Source: Bacillota bacterium (GTDB lineage Bacteria; Bacillota; Sulfobacillia; JAJZYS01; JAJZLH01). Taken from it: a stretch of 64,000 bases of DNA. The stretch spans positions 209,879-273,878 of the forward strand of contig JAJZLY010000008.1 of NCBI GenBank assembly GCA_021850485.1, read 5' to 3'. Made by a program: the position numbers and the translations under genes. The notes beneath the pieces were generated by a model that saw nothing but the letters and a program-made list of their open reading frames with translations, ran no database searches and had not been told where the DNA came from. Numbering within the stretch: the first letter of the stretch is position 1; the number at the start of each line of letters is the position of its first letter. This document shows positions 60,946-64,000 of this stretch, piece after piece.

Positions 60946-62313
60946 TTACCCGTCGATTGGTGCCCGCCCGTACCGATCCTCGAGCCGGACCACATCGTCC
61001 AGCTCCGGGGTCGAGACCTCCACCACCGATAGATCGGCATGCGCTTCCAGTCGATGCCTGGTCCCTGGCGAGATGGTGAATGTGCTTCCTGGACCAATCC
61101 CGATCGGCCGTCCGTCCACCTCCAAGATGCCGCTGCCGCCGATCACCCACATCGTCTCTTCCTTCTTGACGTGATACTGCAGGCTGAGGATCTCCCCCGC
61201 TTTGACGTACAGTAGCTTTCCGGCGTAACGGTCGGTCTTCGCCCACACGTATTCGGCACCCCACGGCTTCACCACCACGTCGGCCGTCTGCGGGATGAAG
61301 GTCGGCTCTTCCTGGACCATCGGCCGTACTTCCGCTGCCGCCTCCTCGGTGGTCACCAGGTTACCGGCCGGTGTGCTGCACACGATCAATCCGTCGAGGC
61401 CCAGAACCTGCAAGGGTGGCGATCCTGGCTCCCTGATGATGAACGGTGCGCCGCCCTTGCCACCACCGTGAAAGCGAACAAACTCCGGCCAGTTGCCGAG
61501 GTCTGTCCAACCACAATTACAGCGCGCGGCCAAGATGCCTTGAGTCTTCTCCAACACGGCGCGGTCAAACGAGACCTTGGGGGCTGCTGTGTATCGGGAC
61601 TTGAGTATCTCCATCTCTCCAGCGCTGAGAGCCGCCTCAGCTTCCTGAGCCAGGGCCGCCAGATCGGGCGCCACTGCCCGAGCTACACTCAAAAAGGTCT
61701 GTACTGGCCCGACAAAGATGCCCATGTTCCACAGTGCACCATCGTCGATCAAAAAGCGGGCTTCTTTCTCGTCGGGCTTCTCGACAAACTGCTCCACCCG
61801 CATCATGCCGCCGTTGGCGGTGCGGCCAGCCAGATACCCAAACTCTTTTCTCGGTTCGCTTGGTACCGTACCTAGCAGGCACAGGCAATTCCCTGTAGCC
61901 GCCTCGGCGCTCGCCTTCTTGATCGCCTGCTGGAAGCTCACCTCATCCTCTTCTGCATGGTCAGCGGGAAGCAGTACCACCACTGCGTCAGGGCGTTCCC
62001 TCCGAACCGCATGAACCGCCACCAGAACGGCCATCGCCGTATCCCGGCGTAGTGGCTCGCCAAGAAAGTGCTCAGGCGCCAGGTCTGGTAGCTCAGTCAT
62101 GATCCCCCGCCGGTCTGCCTCTTGGGCGATGACGTATACATGATCTGGGGACGTAACGCCAACCGCCTGCCGATAGGCTCGGTGGACCAGCGTTTCGCCC
62201 AGCACGCTGACCAAGGGCTTGGGCCGACCAGGCCGAGAAAGTGGCCAAAGACGCTCACCGGGCCCACCAGCCATGATCACGACAACAGACTCCGAAGGAG
62301 TGTCTCGACCCAT
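60946..62313 (-). CDS. manC: Mannose-1-phosphate guanylyltransferase/mannose-6-phosphate isomerase
   Basis: 455 residues. The GMP domain (1-330) has VVIMAGGPGERLWPLSRPGRPKPLV, the FVEKPDEKEA motif and WTDLGNWPEF. The C-terminal cupin isomerase (about 345-450) has VVKPWGAEYVWAKTDRYAGKLLYVKAGEILSLQYHVKKEETMWVIGG and FTISPGTRHRLEA. It makes GDP-mannose. ATG 62313 gives the usual N-terminal length; a frame with protein-like composition runs 49 codons further (to 62460), so an extension cannot be excluded. It is convergent with the GT2 gene to its left. Confidence 0.9.
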   Translation of the reverse strand: MGRDTPSESVVVIMAGGPGERLWPLSRPGRPKPLVSVLGETLVHRAYRQAVGVTSPDHVYVIAQEADRRGIMTELPDLAPEHFLGEPLRRDTAMAVLVAVHAVRRERPDAVVVLLPADHAEEDEVSFQQAIKKASAEAATGNCLCLLGTVPSEPRKEFGYLAGRTANGGMMRVEQFVEKPDEKEARFLIDDGALWNMGIFVGPVQTFLSVARAVAPDLAALAQEAEAALSAGEMEILKSRYTAAPKVSFDRAVLEKTQGILAARCNCGWTDLGNWPEFVRFHGGGKGGAPFIIREPGSPPLQVLGLDGLIVCSTPAGNLVTTEEAAAEVRPMVQEEPTFIPQTADVVVKPWGAEYVWAKTDRYAGKLLYVKAGEILSLQYHVKKEETMWVIGGSGILEVDGRPIGIGPGSTFTISPGTRHRLEAHADLSVVEVSTPELDDVVRLEDRYGRAPIDG

Positions 62314-62694
62314 CCGGGCATTGGTCACCTCACCAAGCCTCCTTCTGAGACGCAAATCCAAGCCCATCACTTCTCTGTTCTCGGCCTCTTCCCATGCTTG
62401 CCGCAGTTTTCTCCCGAAACCGTTGAACCGTACGTGCCTCGCCGGGTAGGAGAGAGACACTCGAGGTGGTCTGCCGTGACTTGGCCTGCTCCTTGGGCAG
62501 TCGGAAGTGTTCCCCGGTCACCCGCGGCGGCGTACGTGAGTCCCGACGGTGTGGCGACCCGTCCTCCGCTGGCGCCGGAGGATGCCGCAGTCACTGGCCA
62601 GTACTGCCCGGCGCGTGCGCGCCCTGCCGCCACCCGCTGCAGACACCAGCCCTCGGGCCAACTGGGTCGACCCCGCTTACTGGTGCCGGATGTC
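62314..62694. other. Leader region of manC
   Basis: 381 bp on the minus-strand path from the NUDIX gene to manC. It has a 7-bp hairpin (TCCTCCG-ctggcgc-CGGAGGA near 62560) and a GGCGCG-TG-CGCGCC hairpin near 62615. CACGTACGGTTC near 62430 recalls a group II intron segment, but no reverse transcriptase is present. The proximal part may code for an N-terminal extension of manC. Confidence 0.35.
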
Positions 62695-63192
62695 CTAGTC
62701 ATCCCCAGCTGCCCTCGGCCCGTCGCTCATGGGGGGATCAAAGAGCGCAGGTTGCCCTGGCTGCCATTGAAACGCGGCGGAAGGAAAGCCTAGTTCCGGT
62801 AGATCCTCACGGTATCGCCAGGCGAAACTCACGCTTTCCCCGTCCCCAGACTGAAGTGTGCCACCTGTCACTGCGCACTGAATCATCACGCAGGTGAACT
62901 CTACGGCATCCCCATTCGGATAGCGCGTCTGCAGGGGCCCGAACACGCCAACGATGGCGGTCGGTGCCACGTGTAGGCCCGTCTCCTCGTAAACCTCCCG
63001 CACGACGGCAACCGCAGGGCTTTCTCCGGGGTCGATAGCGCCGCCAGGCAGACACCAGAGTCCATTGTCGCTCCGCACCTCGATCAGCAGCCGGCCTTCT
63101 GCATCTCGGATTATCGCCACCACACTTGGCATCAGCACCAGCGCATGTCCGATGTGTCTCCGAAGCCCCCTCAAGTAGGACGAGATCGCCAC
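62695..63192 (-). CDS. NUDIX hydrolase
   Basis: 165 residues. The Nudix box is complete (GGAIDPGESPAVAVVREVYEETGL, matching G-x5-E-x7-REU-x-EE-x-GU) near residues 50-73. It hydrolyses a nucleoside diphosphate linked to another moiety. GTG start with AAAGGAGG 8 nt upstream. The proximity to manC and sugar genes suggests an NDP-sugar or a damaged nucleotide, but the substrate is not shown by sequence. Confidence 0.93.
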   Translation of the reverse strand: MAISSYLRGLRRHIGHALVLMPSVVAIIRDAEGRLLIEVRSDNGLWCLPGGAIDPGESPAVAVVREVYEETGLHVAPTAIVGVFGPLQTRYPNGDAVEFTCVMIQCAVTGGTLQSGDGESVSFAWRYREDLPELGFPSAAFQWQPGQPALFDPPMSDGPRAAGDD

Positions 63193-63459
63193 CGCTCAAG
63201 CCTCCTTTCAAATTCCTGCTAGGGCTGTCGTGAAGGGCTCGCAGCGGGTGGCCTGACATTGTGTAGATGGTTTCGGTAACGATCGACCGCGTCCTACTCC
63301 TCATGCCCTCTGGCCCAGACACTGGACGCAGTGTTCCTTTGGCATGAAGTGCCTGGACATCGCCACGCCCAGCACGACGGAGGCGCCAGTCTCTCGGGTA
63401 ACATTGAACGCGTCGGGGTTCAGGAGGATTCCCTTAGGGGAGGCTGGAACCCGCTGGCT
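63193..63459. other. Divergent spacer between NUDIX gene and edge gene
   Basis: 267 bp with no clear gene on its own. An open frame runs back from 63460 to GTG 63349 without protein-like composition. A CAGGAGGA at 63421 and TTAGGGGAGG at 63434 are possible ribosome-binding sites for the edge gene. Confidence 0.3.
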
Positions 63460-64000
63460 ATGACTGCTAAGGAGTTCGCCCACCAACTCTCCATCCTCGG
63501 CTCCGAGACTGGGCGCAAATATGAGCTGGGATTTGCCCAGATTGCCGATCGGCTGAACACAGCCGACATCGATGGGTTGCGCCAACTCCTCGGGGATCCG
63601 AAGGCTGCCGACGATTTGCGCTACGCCTCCTTCTTCTGTTTGGCTACCCGCTATCGCCGCGATCGGAATCTTGGCAACCTCACTAAACTTCACAGCGATT
63701 TTTCAGCCAGCTTCAATCGCGATGACCATCCGACCCTCGACCACCTCCAGGCGATCCATCTGCTCGCCCTGTCCGGTGCCTCGAACCTCAACCAAGCCCT
63801 CTGGTTCGCGTCTAGAGCCAGAACTCGGTTGCCAGCACATCCAGGCGTCGCACATGCGTTCGCGGATGTCGTGGTGACTTTGCTCGACAACGATAGGGCG
63901 GTTGAGCAGAGTACGGTGGACGCGGCCTTCGAGGCTGTTCGAGAGGCGATTGCCCAGGAGCGTTACCCCAAGTTCCTGGTCACCGAGGCAAGGTTGCTCG
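63460..64000 (+). CDS. Helical-repeat (TPR-like) protein, 3' end missing
   Basis: 180 residues before the right edge, with no stop. The sequence is all-helical: KEFAHQLSILGSETGRKYELGFAQIADRLN, DDLRYASFFCLATRYRRDRN, HPTLDHLQAIHLLALSG, NQALWFASRARTRLPAHPGVAHAFADVVV and RYPKFLVTEARLL, the last typical of a tetratricopeptide unit. I know similar arrangements from TPR proteins of accessory and signalling loci, but cannot name the family. ATG at 63460 is chosen as the start of the helical part; GGGGAGG is 16 nt upstream. A minus-strand frame over it is a shadow. Confidence 0.6.
   Translation, partial: MTAKEFAHQLSILGSETGRKYELGFAQIADRLNTADIDGLRQLLGDPKAADDLRYASFFCLATRYRRDRNLGNLTKLHSDFSASFNRDDHPTLDHLQAIHLLALSGASNLNQALWFASRARTRLPAHPGVAHAFADVVVTLLDNDRAVEQSTVDAAFEAVREAIAQERYPKFLVTEARLL

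Noticed and set aside
62400-62450. CACGTACGGTTC resembling a group II intron segment upstream of manC
   Set aside because: No domain V, no intron-encoded reverse transcriptase and no exon junction are visible; a 12-base likeness is not enough.
63301-63693. 130-codon minus-strand frame at the right edge
   Set aside because: It is antisense to the plus-strand helical-repeat protein, which has a much more convincing helical pattern; high GC creates open antisense frames.
1-64000. CRISPR array, tRNA or rRNA genes
   Set aside because: No regularly spaced identical 24-40-bp repeats and no T-loop/acceptor arrangement were found; the only regular repeats are the protein-coding propeller units.

Overview
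The window is GC-rich DNA of about 60-65% GC, lower in parts of the 40-61 kb stretch. The gene content points to a monoderm, high-GC member of the Bacillota (Firmicutes), possibly a Sulfobacillus/Thermaerobacter/Symbiobacterium-like lineage. The reasons are three SLH-domain surface proteins, an S41 protease ending in a copper-amine-oxidase-like domain, a TagA/WecG-type ManNAc transferase, AGGAGG ribosome-binding sites and no outer-membrane genes. The lineage is inference; no rRNA or tRNA gene is present to test it.

Layout. 0-3 kb: the end of an AstE/AspA-type deacylase, an S41 protease and a MIP18-type Fe-S assembly factor. 3-8.3 kb: a lipoprotein beta-propeller and an SLH/Ig-like/glycosidase-like surface protein. 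8.6-17 kb: a cell-wall-polymer block (GT4 transferase, DUF4330 protein, O-antigen-ligase-like protein, MurJ, a nucleotide-sugar dehydrogenase overlapping a TagA-type transferase) with a cysH-type reductase inside it. 17-24 kb: a NarL-type two-component system, a sugar epimerase, a membrane acyltransferase and an acyl-CoA synthetase. 24.5-29.5 kb: an accessory island with DUF3800, RelBE-, VapBC- and MntA/HepT-type toxin-antitoxin pairs, a second MNT/HEPN pair whose HEPN gene is cut by an amber codon, and a MazF-like remnant. 29.6-37 kb: two more SLH surface proteins, convergent. 37.6-38.1 kb: hicB with a broken hicA.

38.4-61 kb: a second acyl-CoA synthetase, then a polysaccharide region. It holds rmlA, lhgO, rmlD, an SDR and rmlC (rmlB is absent here), three glycosyltransferase genes (two with double GT2 domains), a Wzm/Wzt-type ABC exporter and a DUF2079 membrane protein. 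A frameshifted ISL3-type insertion sequence separates this from a lower-GC block that looks like a three-part lipid-linked glycosylation system: a polytopic GT-C-like protein, an SMR-like carrier and a DPM1-like GT2, with a nucleotide-sugar dehydrogenase and an epimerase. A ManC-type bifunctional enzyme, a NUDIX hydrolase and the start of a helical-repeat protein close the window.

Taken together the region is mostly envelope biology. SLH proteins normally bind a secondary cell-wall polymer, and the TagA-type transferase, dehydrogenase, MurJ and ligase-like genes could make or handle such a polymer, while the ABC exporter and rml/GT genes would make a second, rhamnose-containing glycan. The most unusual non-coding signals are an interleaved 8-bp/9-bp inverted-repeat pair at 16291-16364, with the geometry of an H-type pseudoknot, and a hairpin-rich intergenic RNA candidate ending in an intrinsic terminator at 17140-17449.
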